This document shows positions 8,656 through 18,952 of a DNA stretch of 54,122 nt, one piece after another. Source of the stretch: an uncultured Bacteroidales bacterium (GTDB lineage: Bacteria; Bacteroidota; Bacteroidia; Bacteroidales; Paludibacteraceae). Each line of letters starts with the position of its first letter. The first letter of the stretch is position 1. The DNA lies in the NCBI GenBank assembly GCA_903911085.1, contig CAIWCC010000080.1:1-54122 (forward strand), written 5' to 3'. A program made the position numbers and the translations under genes. Under the pieces are notes generated by a model, which worked only from the letters and a program-made list of their open reading frames with translations, ran no database searches and was not told the DNA's origin.

Positions 8656-11600
8656 TTATGGGTTCACAATCTTTCTCACCCAACTTTTTCCACCAACTTC
8701 AATCTGAACGGTGTACATTCCTTTTGCTGAAAGTATTATTTCCAACGAATTGTTGCTCGCAGTTTTATTAATAACCATTCGTCCAATAGCATCAAAAACC
8801 CGAACACTAGAATTTGGCAACAAATTATTAATTGACAATTGACGGTTGACAATTGACAGTTGAAAAGCATCTATATCAGTTTCCACTACATTAGCAGTTG
8901 GAATTCGTTGTGCAGTAATTGTAAAACGCGTATTGTCTGTTCCAGCACTAGCAGTAAAAGTATAATTGGAAGTCAATAAATCAGTAATAATTGCAGGATT
9001 GGTACCATTATCTGTTAGTAATAGCTTTGATAAACTTTTCACTTTTGTACCATCTACGCTGATTGTAGTGCTACCTGCTGTTTTGGTATAAATGGCCAAA
9101 GGAAGTTGAGTCACACTGCTTGTAGGCAATACATTGTATGAATAATTGAGACCATTCAAAACTGTATAAACTTGCGGAATAATTGTTTCGGTAGTTATCA
9201 TTTTTTCATAATCAACGCCATTTTGATAGCCCGCACTTTGAGTATCGTCCAAAATAATATTCGTTCTATCCGTTCCAGTAGCTGTTGTACAGTCAAGGAA
9301 TACTACGTCGGCAGTATTTGCAGATACAGTTGAACGTACAGATTGACGCGAGGCCAAGTCGAATGACAAGCTACCAGCGGCTGTAACTTTGGTAAAATAT
9401 GCCGCAAATGGATCGACGACAGGAAGATTTTGAACATAAGCGTCATTGTAATAATCATTATATGTCAATCCATTGAATTTCCACATATTGGTCATATTAC
9501 TTCCATTATTAGCATTGTATTTGCTCAAGTAAGGCTGTCCAACCAAGTTCCAACCATGATCGGTAGAAGCTGCAGCACCTGTGTAATTTGTTACATCAAT
9601 TGTTTTAGCTGTTTCACTTAACACAATGGTTTTTGTTAAAGGAAAGTTTAATGTTGCTGTACCTGTTGCTATTCCAAAAATATAACCTTTGTAAGCTGTC
9701 AAAGTACTACCCGAAGTAACTGAAAACCAGTTAGAACCAGTTCCTTTTTTAGCACGATTGTCTCCATCATATTCTTTAATAAACCAAGTGCTACCTAAAG
9801 TTCTACCACCATCAACTGTTATTGTATTAACGTCGATATTACAAGGGAATGACATAAAATACCATTTTTTGTCATCAATAGTTCGTTGGTAAATAACATT
9901 TCCAGTAACATTAATTCCACCTGTGCCCAAATTAGCACTAAAGGTTTCAGTATCTGTGGCTTTGAAAGTCAAATCGCCATTTACAGCCAAGGTATTTGAT
10001 AAATCGAGTTTTGCACCAGCATCAATCACAACAGCACCCGATACCGTTAATGGTTGTGAAACAACAAGTTTACCACCAGTAGATGCAGTAATACTATTTA
10101 ATGTCTTATTTTCATTAATCGTTAGTACAGTATTTGCGCCACCTATTGTTACATCACAACTTGTGCAATTAGTTAAAAAAGATGCGTTAATAGAAGTCCC
10201 TGTTGGCACTGTAACATCAATTGTAGCAAAATTTGCTACCAATATTTTGGCGTCTGACACTGTAAAAGCGTAAGATGCGGATGTGGATTGCTCAGCGCCA
10301 CCGCTTGAATTCAATGTCCAGTTTACAAAACGATAACCAGCATTTGCAGCAGCAATGACGGTTGCACTTGCTCCCGAATCATAAGTTCCAGCACCAGAAG
10401 TGATACTTCCACCTGTTCCAGCTGAAGCAGCAACAGCAAATTGTTGAACAAAGTTGGCAACTAAAGTTGTTGCGCCCGACACTGTAAATGTATATGATGC
10501 AGATGTGGATTGCTCAGCACCACCGCTTGTATTCAATGTCCAATTAACAAACCGATAACCAGCATTTGGAGTAGCAGTAACCGTTGTTGAAACACTTTTG
10601 GTAAATGTTCCAGCACCTGAAACACTTCCCATGGTTGGATTTCCATTTGTCAAAGTCACATCAGCATTAGTTCTTGGTGTGGGGCTATCGTCAATCCAAA
10701 TTTCGTCGCAATAATAATCACCTACAGCAGTACCATCCCAATGCCCCATTCTGAAATCTAAAGCGGTAAAATATCCAATCGAAGATAAATCAATCACTAC
10801 ATCCTGCCAGGTATTAGCATCAGTAATTGTATATTCCGAATTTATTGCTGCATCAGTTGAGCACTGTTTTATATAACATAGAATTTTTTGACCAGCAACT
10901 GGCACCGACACCAAAAAGTGAAGGTATTTGTGAGTAGCATCTACTTGTACCGTGTTACTAAATGTCATTATGCTTTGTGTATACCACAGTGCATTGGCAA
11001 TTACCGAACGCTTAAATACCTTGGCTGTCGTGTTTTTAGCATTTTCCATCGGGTTAGCAAAAGGGTAAGTAACCGTATTGTCAGCATTAATAGTTCCTTC
11101 ATTAATCCATATACTTGCATTGGCTGCTGTGCCAGGTTCAAAATCGTATAGGTTATTTCCTGAAAGGTAAGGCCGAGGTAGAGGATTGTTACTTAGAATG
11201 ATTTCGTCGAAATAATAATTGGTAACAGACTCAGCATTTCCACTCCAGTTCAAATCCATTGCAACCGTTATTAATGATACTGCTGTTGAATTATCTTGAA
11301 ACCATTTCAAATCCACGACCACATCTTCCCATTTGCCAGCGGCTGTGAGGTTCATGTCCCATGATTTACCTGCTTCTCCATTTCTATGTTCTGTATTAAT
11401 TGATACACTAAATCCATAATTTTGATTTTCACGATACATAAATATATGCAAATAGCGATTTTCATTTGTTATAGTAATAGGTGTATTAAGATTAAAATTT
11501 AAAAAATCAGGCCACCAGCTATGACCTTGTAATGACTTTAAATGCAGCACTTTATTAGTACTGTTTATTCCACTTTTATCAGGATTGTCGGTATTGCGTG

Positions 11601-11784
11601 CATAAACTGGCGACTCCGTTGTACCAAAATTTTCATAATTTCCAGCTGCATTAGACCATGTGCACATATCCATTCGTGAAAAAGCTTCGGGAGTTGTTTC
11701 ACCTGTAAAGAGAATTGTGTTTGCGGAATAAATTAACGAATAGCAGGTTAATGCTAATAAAATAAGAATAGTTTTTGTTTTCAT
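8656..11784 (-). CDS. Secreted multimodular protein: two PUL modules, two InlB-type B repeats, T9SS tail
   Basis: No catalytic domain is recognisable. After a signal peptide (about 1-20) come two copies of the non-catalytic module that recurs throughout this locus (about 21-204, ending YYFDEIILSNNPLPR, and about 208-371, ending YYCDEIWIDDSPTPR). Two tandem divergent InlB B-repeat-like units follow (about 375-446 and 447-519). Next is a long beta-rich region of unknown type (about 520-970), then a type A T9SS sorting domain in the last 60 residues (VRVFDAIGRMV, KGMYTVQI). It is therefore predicted to be exported and attached to or released from the surface. It stands alone behind operator A. 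Its first 40 residues are nearly those of the 42274-43725 product, indicating a shared duplicated leader. A glycan-binding or adhesin role is an inference. Confidence 0.8.
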   Translation of the reverse strand: MKTKTILILLALTCYSLIYSANTILFTGETTPEAFSRMDMCTWSNAAGNYENFGTTESPVYARNTDNPDKSGINSTNKVLHLKSLQGHSWWPDFLNFNLNTPITITNENRYLHIFMYRENQNYGFSVSINTEHRNGEAGKSWDMNLTAAGKWEDVVVDLKWFQDNSTAVSLITVAMDLNWSGNAESVTNYYFDEIILSNNPLPRPYLSGNNLYDFEPGTAANASIWINEGTINADNTVTYPFANPMENAKNTTAKVFKRSVIANALWYTQSIMTFSNTVQVDATHKYLHFLVSVPVAGQKILCYIKQCSTDAAINSEYTITDANTWQDVVIDLSSIGYFTALDFRMGHWDGTAVGDYYCDEIWIDDSPTPRTNADVTLTNGNPTMGSVSGAGTFTKSVSTTVTATPNAGYRFVNWTLNTSGGAEQSTSASYTFTVSGATTLVANFVQQFAVAASAGTGGSITSGAGTYDSGASATVIAAANAGYRFVNWTLNSSGGAEQSTSASYAFTVSDAKILVANFATIDVTVPTGTSINASFLTNCTSCDVTIGGANTVLTINENKTLNSITASTGGKLVVSQPLTVSGAVVIDAGAKLDLSNTLAVNGDLTFKATDTETFSANLGTGGINVTGNVIYQRTIDDKKWYFMSFPCNIDVNTITVDGGRTLGSTWFIKEYDGDNRAKKGTGSNWFSVTSGSTLTAYKGYIFGIATGTATLNFPLTKTIVLSETAKTIDVTNYTGAAASTDHGWNLVGQPYLSKYNANNGSNMTNMWKFNGLTYNDYYNDAYVQNLPVVDPFAAYFTKVTAAGSLSFDLASRQSVRSTVSANTADVVFLDCTTATGTDRTNIILDDTQSAGYQNGVDYEKMITTETIIPQVYTVLNGLNYSYNVLPTSSVTQLPLAIYTKTAGSTTISVDGTKVKSLSKLLLTDNGTNPAIITDLLTSNYTFTASAGTDNTRFTITAQRIPTANVVETDIDAFQLSIVNRQLSINNLLPNSSVRVFDAIGRMVINKTASNNSLEIILSAKGMYTVQIEVGGKSWVRKIVNP
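10228..10662 (-). repeat. Two tandem B-repeat units, period about 222 bp
   Basis: Two in-frame copies of about 74 codons, each containing GYRFVNWTLN and GGAEQSTSASY. They remain strongly similar at the DNA level, e.g. GATGC(G/A)GATGTGGATTGC at 10274 and 10496. The protein pattern resembles the divergent InlB B-repeat family of surface proteins. Confidence 0.85.
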
Positions 11785-11859
11785 AATAACACAAATTTAA
11801 TTTAACAATGTATTTAAATGGGTTAATAATACGAATACTAATGTTCCGAATTTATTTTG

Positions 11860-11924
11860 CAAATATATCGCTTTGACTAAGTCTTGATGTTTACTATTTT
11901 ACCAATTTCTTTAATTATTGTAAC
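11860..11924 (-). promoter_or_regulatory. Operator A plus -7 box, upstream of the 8656-11784 gene
   Basis: The -7 box TATATTTG (minus strand; CAAATATA at 11860-11867) lies 76 bp before the start codon. Exactly 22 bp further upstream begins a 35-bp element (11890-11924) shared with three other PUL promoters. On the plus strand it contains half-sites ACTATTTTACC (11893-11903) and ATTATTGTAAC (11914-11924) with a 21-bp period. No TTTG -33 box is present, which suggests activator dependence. The rest of the 11785-12095 gap holds only the GH2 terminator. Confidence 0.75.
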
Positions 11925-12020
11925 GCATCATTCTAATACTATATATTTATACTATTAGTGAGTGAGTTGCGCCCCAAAAATTGCAAATATTACAACGAGA
12001 TTTCAAATCCATTATTCGCA

Positions 12021-12058
12021 AAAAAAAGCCTCAACTACAAACTGTAATTGAGGCTTTT
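12021..12058 (-). terminator. Terminator of the glycoside hydrolase operon
   Basis: A 12-bp stem, GCCTCAACTACA / TGTAATTGAGGC (one mismatch, 3-nt loop), is followed on the minus strand by a T-run (AAAAAAA at 12021-12027). It lies 38 bp past the GH2 stop and closes the six-gene operon. Confidence 0.88.
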
Positions 12059-12095
12059 CATAATATAAACCTTGTTTACAAACATCCAAAATATA

Positions 12096-14525
12096 TTATT
12101 CAACCGATTGAATTTTAACGACTGCATCTTTCAACCAAGGTGCAGCAAACTTAACGCTTATATTACCAACTTGACCGTTTGTCTGAATATAAGCCAGCAA
12201 TCTGCCATTATAAACGCGTTGTACATTGTCGGAATAGTTTCCCATATCTGAGTTATTGCTGGCTTCGAGCCCAAGCAACTTTGCAGGACCTTCAATGGTG
12301 CAGGTAACTTCATCTTCCGAAATCATTACGGGAATGCCATCTTTGTCAACTACCTGAACTACAACCTGCGCCAATCCTCTGTCTTTTTTTATAAGAGTCA
12401 AATCGGAGATAGCGGTAATGGCTTGTGGTCTACCGGACGATTGTATCGCAAATTGGCACACTGGCAGGTTTTCATTATTCATTCCCACCACTTCCAGTTT
12501 TCCTTTGGCGTAAGGTATATCCCAATAAATAACACCCGTATTGTCGTCGAGCGTTTTAATTTCGCCGACTTGATTCCCGTTCAATACCAACTTGGATTTC
12601 GGGGTGTTGGTATAACAGACTACACGAATGGTTTCGCCCGATTCGTAATTCCAAATTGGCCAGGCATCCGTCGACAAGAAATTCTTATCGGCTGGCTGTG
12701 GGTACGTTCCGATATAAGTAACCGGCTTTGTGCTCCATAAAGCCTGGCGGAAATGACCGCGTGGTTTAAGGAAACCGCCAAAATCGAGAAAACCTGTATA
12801 GAATCCGCGTGACGGCCATTCGCCTGATTCGCCGAGGTAATCAATCCCCGTCCATATAAATTGCCCAAAAATATAATCGTTATCACGCACCGCCTTCCAT
12901 GACTCCATGCTGTGACCATTTTCACTGCCAAAAATAACACGCTTTGGATATTTAGCGTGATCCTGTGTATATCGGTCTTCGGTATAATTATAGCCTGTAA
13001 TGTCTAACACATAGGGGTATTCGGTTTCGTTGGACATAACTACTCCGGCCAGAGCAGCTGTAACAGGGCGCGAAGTATCAAGGCTGCGTACAATAGTGGA
13101 CAATCGTTTTGAAATTCCGCTCAAACGCTCAGCTTTAGGGCTATTAGGCAAATAGCCACCATGCATTGGCTGATTAATGCTCGTTCCATCAAGAATTGGG
13201 TGAGTATAGGGATCGTTTGGATAATCTACCTCGTTGCCTATGCTCCACATAACAATAGAAGCATGATTTCTGTCGCGCAAAACCATATCAGCCAAATCTT
13301 TATCACTCCATTCGTTGAAAAAATCTGCCGAACCCTGAAATTCCGGAGTTCCCACGTTCCATCCGGTTATCCACTTACGTTTCGGAAATTCCCACTCATC
13401 AAATGCCTCATCCATAACGAGCAGCCCTATTTCGTCGCACAATTCGTAAATATCTGACGCTTGTGGATTATGACTCAGGCGAATGGCATTGCAACCCATT
13501 TCTTTTAAGTTGTTTAATCGTCGTTTCCACACTTCGCGAGGCACAGCAGAGCCTAAACAGCCGGCATCATGATGAATACAAACACCTTTCATTTTGGTAA
13601 AAACATTGTTCAATGCAAAACCTTTGTTGGCATCGAATGTTAGTGTGCGAAGTCCTAAATTTTGCTCATTTTGGTCAATAATTTTTCCATTTTGCTTCAC
13701 GACGGTTTTAACAGAGTAAAGTGTTGGGTTTTCTAATGACCACCGTTTTGGATTATTGACGGTAAGCAATTGCGAAATAATGGTTTTTTTGCCCACTTCT
13801 GTTTTCAGCTTTTTGGAAACAGATGCAATAATTTTTCCGCTTTGCGTATCCATAATTTCGTTCAACACCTGAACTTCCGTAGCGATTTTTGATTCGTTAT
13901 TGATGGTCGATTCAACAGACACAACCGCTTTTTTATCTGTAATACTGGTTGCTTTGAAATACACGCCCCACAAATCGAGATGTACCGGCGAAGCAGTTAC
14001 TAAATACGCATCCCGATAGATACCTGAACCAGAATACCAACGTGAATCACGTTCTCTGGAATGGTCGACCCGAACTGACAATACATTTTTTTCGCCGAAT
14101 TTCAAATAAGGAGTCAAATCATACATAAATGAAATATATCCATTGGGGCGTTTACCAACAGAATTTCCGTTGATAAATACTTCGCTGCGATTATAAACAC
14201 CTTCAAAATAAACAAATACTTTATTGTTTTTTTCTGATGCGGGAACAATAAAAGTCTTTCGATACCAACCAATACCGCCCGGAAGATATCCCTGGCAACT
14301 GGCTTTATCCGGACTGTAGACTCCTTTCACGCTCCAATCATGTGGTAAATCGAGGGATTGCCATTTGGAGTCGTCTAATGTGGGATTAGCACCATCCTTT
14401 ACATCGGCAAGTGTAAATCGCCAATCATTATTAAACAATATGGCATTACCAAACTGAGGCTTAGCCGAACTGAATATAGTGGCTAGAAATAAAAATACGG
14501 TTGTGAGAATTAATAATCGTTTCAT
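12096..14525 (-). CDS. GH2 glycoside hydrolase, probable beta-galactosidase
   Basis: Retaining glycosidase of family GH2. A signal peptide (about 1-22) precedes the jelly-roll sugar-binding domain (GGIGWYRKTF, FINGNSVGKRPNGY), an Ig-like domain (about 190-300) and the TIM barrel (about 300-600). The acid/base is Glu432 in MWSIGNEVDYP and the nucleophile is Glu535 in FGSENGH. A DUF4982-like region and a further Ig-like domain complete the 809 residues. There is no lipobox and no T9SS tail, so the periplasm is expected. It is the last gene of the enzyme operon, 33 bp after GH106. Beta-galactosidase fits this GH2 type best. Beta-glucuronidase or another exo-activity is possible. Confidence 0.85.
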   Translation of the reverse strand: MKRLLILTTVFLFLATIFSSAKPQFGNAILFNNDWRFTLADVKDGANPTLDDSKWQSLDLPHDWSVKGVYSPDKASCQGYLPGGIGWYRKTFIVPASEKNNKVFVYFEGVYNRSEVFINGNSVGKRPNGYISFMYDLTPYLKFGEKNVLSVRVDHSRERDSRWYSGSGIYRDAYLVTASPVHLDLWGVYFKATSITDKKAVVSVESTINNESKIATEVQVLNEIMDTQSGKIIASVSKKLKTEVGKKTIISQLLTVNNPKRWSLENPTLYSVKTVVKQNGKIIDQNEQNLGLRTLTFDANKGFALNNVFTKMKGVCIHHDAGCLGSAVPREVWKRRLNNLKEMGCNAIRLSHNPQASDIYELCDEIGLLVMDEAFDEWEFPKRKWITGWNVGTPEFQGSADFFNEWSDKDLADMVLRDRNHASIVMWSIGNEVDYPNDPYTHPILDGTSINQPMHGGYLPNSPKAERLSGISKRLSTIVRSLDTSRPVTAALAGVVMSNETEYPYVLDITGYNYTEDRYTQDHAKYPKRVIFGSENGHSMESWKAVRDNDYIFGQFIWTGIDYLGESGEWPSRGFYTGFLDFGGFLKPRGHFRQALWSTKPVTYIGTYPQPADKNFLSTDAWPIWNYESGETIRVVCYTNTPKSKLVLNGNQVGEIKTLDDNTGVIYWDIPYAKGKLEVVGMNNENLPVCQFAIQSSGRPQAITAISDLTLIKKDRGLAQVVVQVVDKDGIPVMISEDEVTCTIEGPAKLLGLEASNNSDMGNYSDNVQRVYNGRLLAYIQTNGQVGNISVKFAAPWLKDAVVKIQSVE

Positions 14526-14558
14526 ATTCGTTATTTATATATTTATCATCAATTTCTA

Positions 14559-17500
14559 TTAAAACTCTAAAAATCGTATCGGTATTTCCTTCTTAACACT
14601 TCCAGAGCTATACATTAATCTGAGTGCTTCTCCACTAATATTATCAAAGTAATCTACTCTGATTGAGTGCTTTCCTAGCGTAAGTTCACTGCTACCTACT
14701 TTTTCTATTTCGCCATGAGAGCCATCGTTGTCGATAATCAGTTTGCCATCGATATACAGTTTACTACCATCATCCGAAAGCAGATAAAATGTATAGTTAC
14801 CTGTATTGGGAATTGAAATAGAACCATTAAATTTTATGCCAAAATGATCTTCGCGTCCTTTTATTGCAGCAAGGTCAAAACCAATTGATTTTCCTTTTTT
14901 CAGTGGTGTTAGATTTTCCAAATCGGATGTTTTTGTTATTTCTCCCTCATAATATTCGTAGTTTAATCCGTTAATTTTGGGGTCAAAAGCAGCTACTTCG
15001 AGTTGCGAAACGTCACTGGGTTGCTTGCCTTTTTCAAACGCTTTGGCTTTGACAATTGTATACTCAGTCAATTCAAAAGGTTTGGAATAAATCGCCGACT
15101 TTTCGGTAGGCGTTGTACCATCTATTGTGTAATGTATAGTGGCATTAGCGGTTAATGTTGTGAGTGTCACCATAGCTTTTTCAGGTTTTGAAATCACTTG
15201 CTTATCAACAGAAATGACAACTTTTTGAACATAAGGTTTGGGGTCGTCAATTTGCAAAGTAACAGGGCCAATAAGTCCCGATGACAGTAAAGGCGCATTG
15301 GCATCAGGTGCTGTGGTGGCGTTTGTAGTGCGTTTTTCGGCTGGCAAAGCAGCATCACCCACCAAGCGGTTATTCCATGTGTTGGTTATCTCTATTTCGA
15401 GAACATTATTTTTCTTTTTCAGGAATTTAGAAATTTCCACCATGTGAGGTTCAGCCCACACCAACCCTAATGCTTGACCATTCAGCTTTACTTCGGCCAA
15501 TGAATTAAAAGCACCTAAATTGAGATACACAGCCTTCTTATTATTGAAACTTGGGGCATTGAATATTTTACGATAACGAGCCGTTCCGCTGTAATACTTA
15601 ATACCGGCTTCGGGACGTTTTGTCCAGTCTTCGAGCTTCTCAAAAACCACCGATTCGGGTGCTCCCTGTTTTTTATCAAAACCTACCGTCCACGCATCAA
15701 CAAGTTCTCCAATTGTTTTTTTACGAACGAAATTGATTGGATTTGCATTGACAGTAGTGGCTTTTTTTTGAAAAACAATAAAATAAGACTCACGAGCAGC
15801 AAATTCCAAGGGTACAATGGTTTTACCATTTTCAATTTTAAAATCGGTTAAATCACGTAATTCTTTAGTTACCGGATTCCAAAGCTCTGGCTGCAAACCA
15901 GTGACTCTGAACGATGGCGAAAATTCATCCATTTGATCTTTCTGGTTTGAGATGTAATAAATTTCGGCATCGGCGGCCGAACGGTGTATCCATGGAAATG
16001 ATTTGGCATCGATATTACCAATATCAGGAATAAGATTCAAGTCATTGAAAACCGCTGTCAACTCTACTCCGTTGTATATTTTCCCTTTGCCAACTGCTAT
16101 GCTCTTCGTTTGTATGCCATCGCAATTTTGCCACAGTTCGTGCGCCATTTTTTTCACTTGCTCATCGCAGGCTGGATAATTTTGGAGACTTGGCGACCTG
16201 GTTGGAGCTGGCCCTACCACAATGCCTCCATCGAAAATCAATTGTTTCAATTTACTTAACAGGGCAGGACGCATGGTGTTTTGCGGCGGTAATACCAACA
16301 CTTTGTACGACATACCATCGGGTAATACAAAACGACCATTTTTGATGTGCATTTTTTCAATTACTTCGGCATTTACATAATCAAAATTGTATCCATCGGG
16401 CAATTGTGGATTACGGATTCCGGTCATTTTAGGCGCATCTTCGCCCGTGAAATAAGCCACATCCGCCACATATTTTCCTTGTTGAAGCATATAATGCGTA
16501 CGGCGCATGTAGTCCATCCATTCTTTTGATTGGTAAAACCAGGTGTTGTGGCGATTAAATTCCACCCCAAACCAGGCGTTTATTCCGGGTATTTTATCTT
16601 CGTAAGGTTGGTGAATGTACACGTGCATCACAAAATGATTGATGCCTTTGGTAGCAGCCCAGTCGCCACGTTTTTTCAAACTCCATGGCTCCCAGTTCCA
16701 CATAGGACCACCTGAAGTAAATGCCTCGGCATGAACCACATTTTTGCCGTAACCATGCGCTGCCGACGATGCTGCGCGAAGTTCCAGCCCTTCGGGTTCG
16801 TCACCTGTCCAAAACTCGCCTCCTATTTCGTCACTTTGTCCGCCATATTGCAAAAACTCGCCCGGATAACCCCAGTGTCCGTAGTTTTCTAACCACAGTT
16901 TCAAGCCATATTCATTGGCTTTTTGGCGTAATCCACCTACGTAATGATAGGAAATACGGTCGGCAATAATGCGTCGTAAATCCCATAGAAAGCGGTCGGA
17001 CATGTCGGCACTACCCACTACAAGTCCCGAAATTACAGGCAGAAAAGGCGTTGGGTCGTAACCGAACTGTTTTTCAAAATCGGCAGCCATGCCGTCGGTC
17101 CAGTTTTGCGCACCCGTTTCGTAACTATCAGCCACTATGTGTTTCAGCGCTGTTCGTTCACTTTCGGGCAGTCGTTTAATTATTTTTCCAATATAAGCAT
17201 CAAAATGACCAGCAACCCATTGCTTATTCATTTTGTCGATTTCCAAGCCGGTAGCTTCCACCGATGCAGGAGCATTTTTTTGTCCTGTCGATGTCATTCC
17301 AATGCGTTGAATCATCCATTCGCCGACAGGCACATCCCATTCCAGTGTGCCATCAGTTTTCATTTTCGATGAGATATTTATCACCTTTTGCGGTTGAATA
17401 GTCAGCGTATTATCAGTCATTTCAGCTTGCGGTTTCCACAAATAAGCATCCCAAAGCGGTGCCGGTGTTGGCCATAGTTTTGCCAGTTGTTTTTCGGCAA

Positions 17501-18455
17501 AACGTTCGGTGCGAGCTGCACCTGAAAGTGCAATTTCGGTAAATCCTGCTTTTCCGTTTATATTGGAGAAAATCAACCGAAATTGCGTGGAAGAAGTAGC
17601 TGGAAATGTTTCGCAAATTGGTGCAAAAGGAATAAAACCAACACTGGTACTGTTATTTGTACGTTCAATACCGAATGTTTTGAGCGTTTTAAATGTACCA
17701 TCACTTTGTTTGTACTGCAACTCGCATTGTGCACTAAAACTGCTGTGGGATGGGTAAAGCGTTAAACTCCGCACTGTATAAGGTTCCAATTGAGTGAAAT
17801 TCAGCTTAAATGTATTTGACAGTGAGGCTTGTAAATATGTTTCTATCGTCTGATTGCCATCAAACCATTTAATTGAATTCTCAGTTTCGGGTGAGCAAGT
17901 AATTGCAGAATTGGCATTCGACAAATAATTGGCATCATTCACTGGTGCGCAATACGCTATAACCGCCACATCCTGAAACTGTGCGGTAGGTGCGGTGAGT
18001 TTTACCGACAGTTTTTGTGGTCCTTTCACCTTGAGCTCCGACATGGTAAGATAGCGCATCGAGTTTTCGGGTTTATTCCACGGCCCGCCAGACTGACTCC
18101 AACCCGGCGAGTTGAATAAGCCAATGTTAACACCAGTGCGTTTCCCCTCACGAATGGCGTGATCTATCATAAGAAACCATTCTTCGGTAAGAGCTTTTAC
18201 CTTTCCTTTTTGCTTTATTTCATCAATATTTCCAATCAATGCTTCGCCAATTCCCACTTTAGCCATTGCTTCGAGGTCTTTGGTAATGCCTTCTTTGGAA
18301 ATATGGTCGCTAATCCAGTACCAATACACCCAGGGCTTGGTTGAGGCCGGTGGATTTTTGAAATTTGTTGATAAAGGATCTGTTTGTGCTTTTACCGAGG
18401 AAAAAACACTTAGAAAGAAAATAATCAGGGCTGATTTTAAGAATATTTTGCTCAT
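14559..18455 (-). CDS. GH106-type alpha-L-rhamnosidase with a C-terminal PA14 domain
   Basis: Predicted to remove terminal alpha-L-rhamnose. The N-terminus (signal peptide about 1-23, then KPWVYWYWISDHISKEGITK) and the following barrel are characteristic of GH106; the core runs to about residue 900. After it comes a GH2-like galactose-binding fold (LGAFNSLAEVKLNGQALGLV) that closes the GH106 unit. Next is a chitobiase-C-like Ig domain (ATIHYTIDGTTPTEKSA), and finally a PA14 domain (about 1160-1298, LLSDDGSKLYIDGKLIIDND). PA14 domains in glycosidases commonly bind glycans. The length of 1298 residues is long because of this added domain. No T9SS tail is present, so a periplasmic location is inferred. 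Confidence 0.85.
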   Translation of the reverse strand: MSKIFLKSALIIFFLSVFSSVKAQTDPLSTNFKNPPASTKPWVYWYWISDHISKEGITKDLEAMAKVGIGEALIGNIDEIKQKGKVKALTEEWFLMIDHAIREGKRTGVNIGLFNSPGWSQSGGPWNKPENSMRYLTMSELKVKGPQKLSVKLTAPTAQFQDVAVIAYCAPVNDANYLSNANSAITCSPETENSIKWFDGNQTIETYLQASLSNTFKLNFTQLEPYTVRSLTLYPSHSSFSAQCELQYKQSDGTFKTLKTFGIERTNNSTSVGFIPFAPICETFPATSSTQFRLIFSNINGKAGFTEIALSGAARTERFAEKQLAKLWPTPAPLWDAYLWKPQAEMTDNTLTIQPQKVINISSKMKTDGTLEWDVPVGEWMIQRIGMTSTGQKNAPASVEATGLEIDKMNKQWVAGHFDAYIGKIIKRLPESERTALKHIVADSYETGAQNWTDGMAADFEKQFGYDPTPFLPVISGLVVGSADMSDRFLWDLRRIIADRISYHYVGGLRQKANEYGLKLWLENYGHWGYPGEFLQYGGQSDEIGGEFWTGDEPEGLELRAASSAAHGYGKNVVHAEAFTSGGPMWNWEPWSLKKRGDWAATKGINHFVMHVYIHQPYEDKIPGINAWFGVEFNRHNTWFYQSKEWMDYMRRTHYMLQQGKYVADVAYFTGEDAPKMTGIRNPQLPDGYNFDYVNAEVIEKMHIKNGRFVLPDGMSYKVLVLPPQNTMRPALLSKLKQLIFDGGIVVGPAPTRSPSLQNYPACDEQVKKMAHELWQNCDGIQTKSIAVGKGKIYNGVELTAVFNDLNLIPDIGNIDAKSFPWIHRSAADAEIYYISNQKDQMDEFSPSFRVTGLQPELWNPVTKELRDLTDFKIENGKTIVPLEFAARESYFIVFQKKATTVNANPINFVRKKTIGELVDAWTVGFDKKQGAPESVVFEKLEDWTKRPEAGIKYYSGTARYRKIFNAPSFNNKKAVYLNLGAFNSLAEVKLNGQALGLVWAEPHMVEISKFLKKKNNVLEIEITNTWNNRLVGDAALPAEKRTTNATTAPDANAPLLSSGLIGPVTLQIDDPKPYVQKVVISVDKQVISKPEKAMVTLTTLTANATIHYTIDGTTPTEKSAIYSKPFELTEYTIVKAKAFEKGKQPSDVSQLEVAAFDPKINGLNYEYYEGEITKTSDLENLTPLKKGKSIGFDLAAIKGREDHFGIKFNGSISIPNTGNYTFYLLSDDGSKLYIDGKLIIDNDGSHGEIEKVGSSELTLGKHSIRVDYFDNISGEALRLMYSSGSVKKEIPIRFLEF

Positions 18456-18508
18456 GTAATATTTATTATATATCTTATATTAAGCGATTTATAACTCTGT
18501 ATAACAAT

Positions 18509-18919
18509 CTAAATTACTATTGTTTTAAGTAAAGTGGTTTTGTTATATTTCGAACTTATTTTCACCAAATAAACTCCGGGTGTTTTTACATTAAAATTCG
18601 ATTTGCCATTAATAATTGTTTTCAATTGGATAGTAAGTCCGCTAATATTCATTAGTTCGGCTTTATAACCATCTTCGGCATATACAATCACGTTTCGATT
18701 ATTTACATTTACATAATAAGATTTTGATAATGTGTTATTTACATTTGAATTAATATCTATAATTTTCCGAGGCGTAGAATCATTGCTCAGCGTGATAGCA
18801 TCAATATAAAAGGTTGATATTTCCTCCGTTTTAATTGAAGCTGAACGTTGAGCAGAAAGATTATTTTGGACTAAAGCAAGTGCCAAAAAAGCTAAAATGA
18901 TACTGATATTGAGTTTCAT
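18509..18919 (-). CDS. 136-residue relic: signal peptide + end of the PUL module + T9SS tail
   Basis: An intact small reading frame that looks like a larger gene with its middle deleted. Residues 1-23 are a signal peptide. The mature part then begins almost at once with FYIDAITLSNDSTPRK, the exact C-terminal signature of the recurrent module of this locus (compare FYLDAIAINGNADPR in 42274-43725). A T9SS sorting domain follows directly (VYAEDGYKAELMNISG, PGVYLVKIS). The binding face of the module and any catalytic domain are absent. It sits in the operon between GH78 (33 bp) and GH106 (53 bp). It could be a non-functional stub or a secreted minimal peptide. I see no frameshift inside it. Confidence 0.7.
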   Translation of the reverse strand: MKLNISIILAFLALALVQNNLSAQRSASIKTEEISTFYIDAITLSNDSTPRKIIDINSNVNNTLSKSYYVNVNNRNVIVYAEDGYKAELMNISGLTIQLKTIINGKSNFNVKTPGVYLVKISSKYNKTTLLKTIVI

Positions 18920-18952
18920 ATTTGGATGTTTTTTAATTATAAGAATAAATTT

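Noticed and set aside
12620-12940. 106-codon frame and similar long frames overlapping the GH2, GH106 and GH78 genes
   Set aside because: They are alternative frames of well-supported enzymes whose catalytic motifs lie in the called frame. None shows a domain of its own.
18509-18919. Frameshift or sequencing error to explain the short 136-residue gene
   Set aside because: Adjacent frames in the 33-bp and 53-bp gaps on either side do not contain missing module or enzyme sequence, so the shortness is a real deletion rather than a broken frame.
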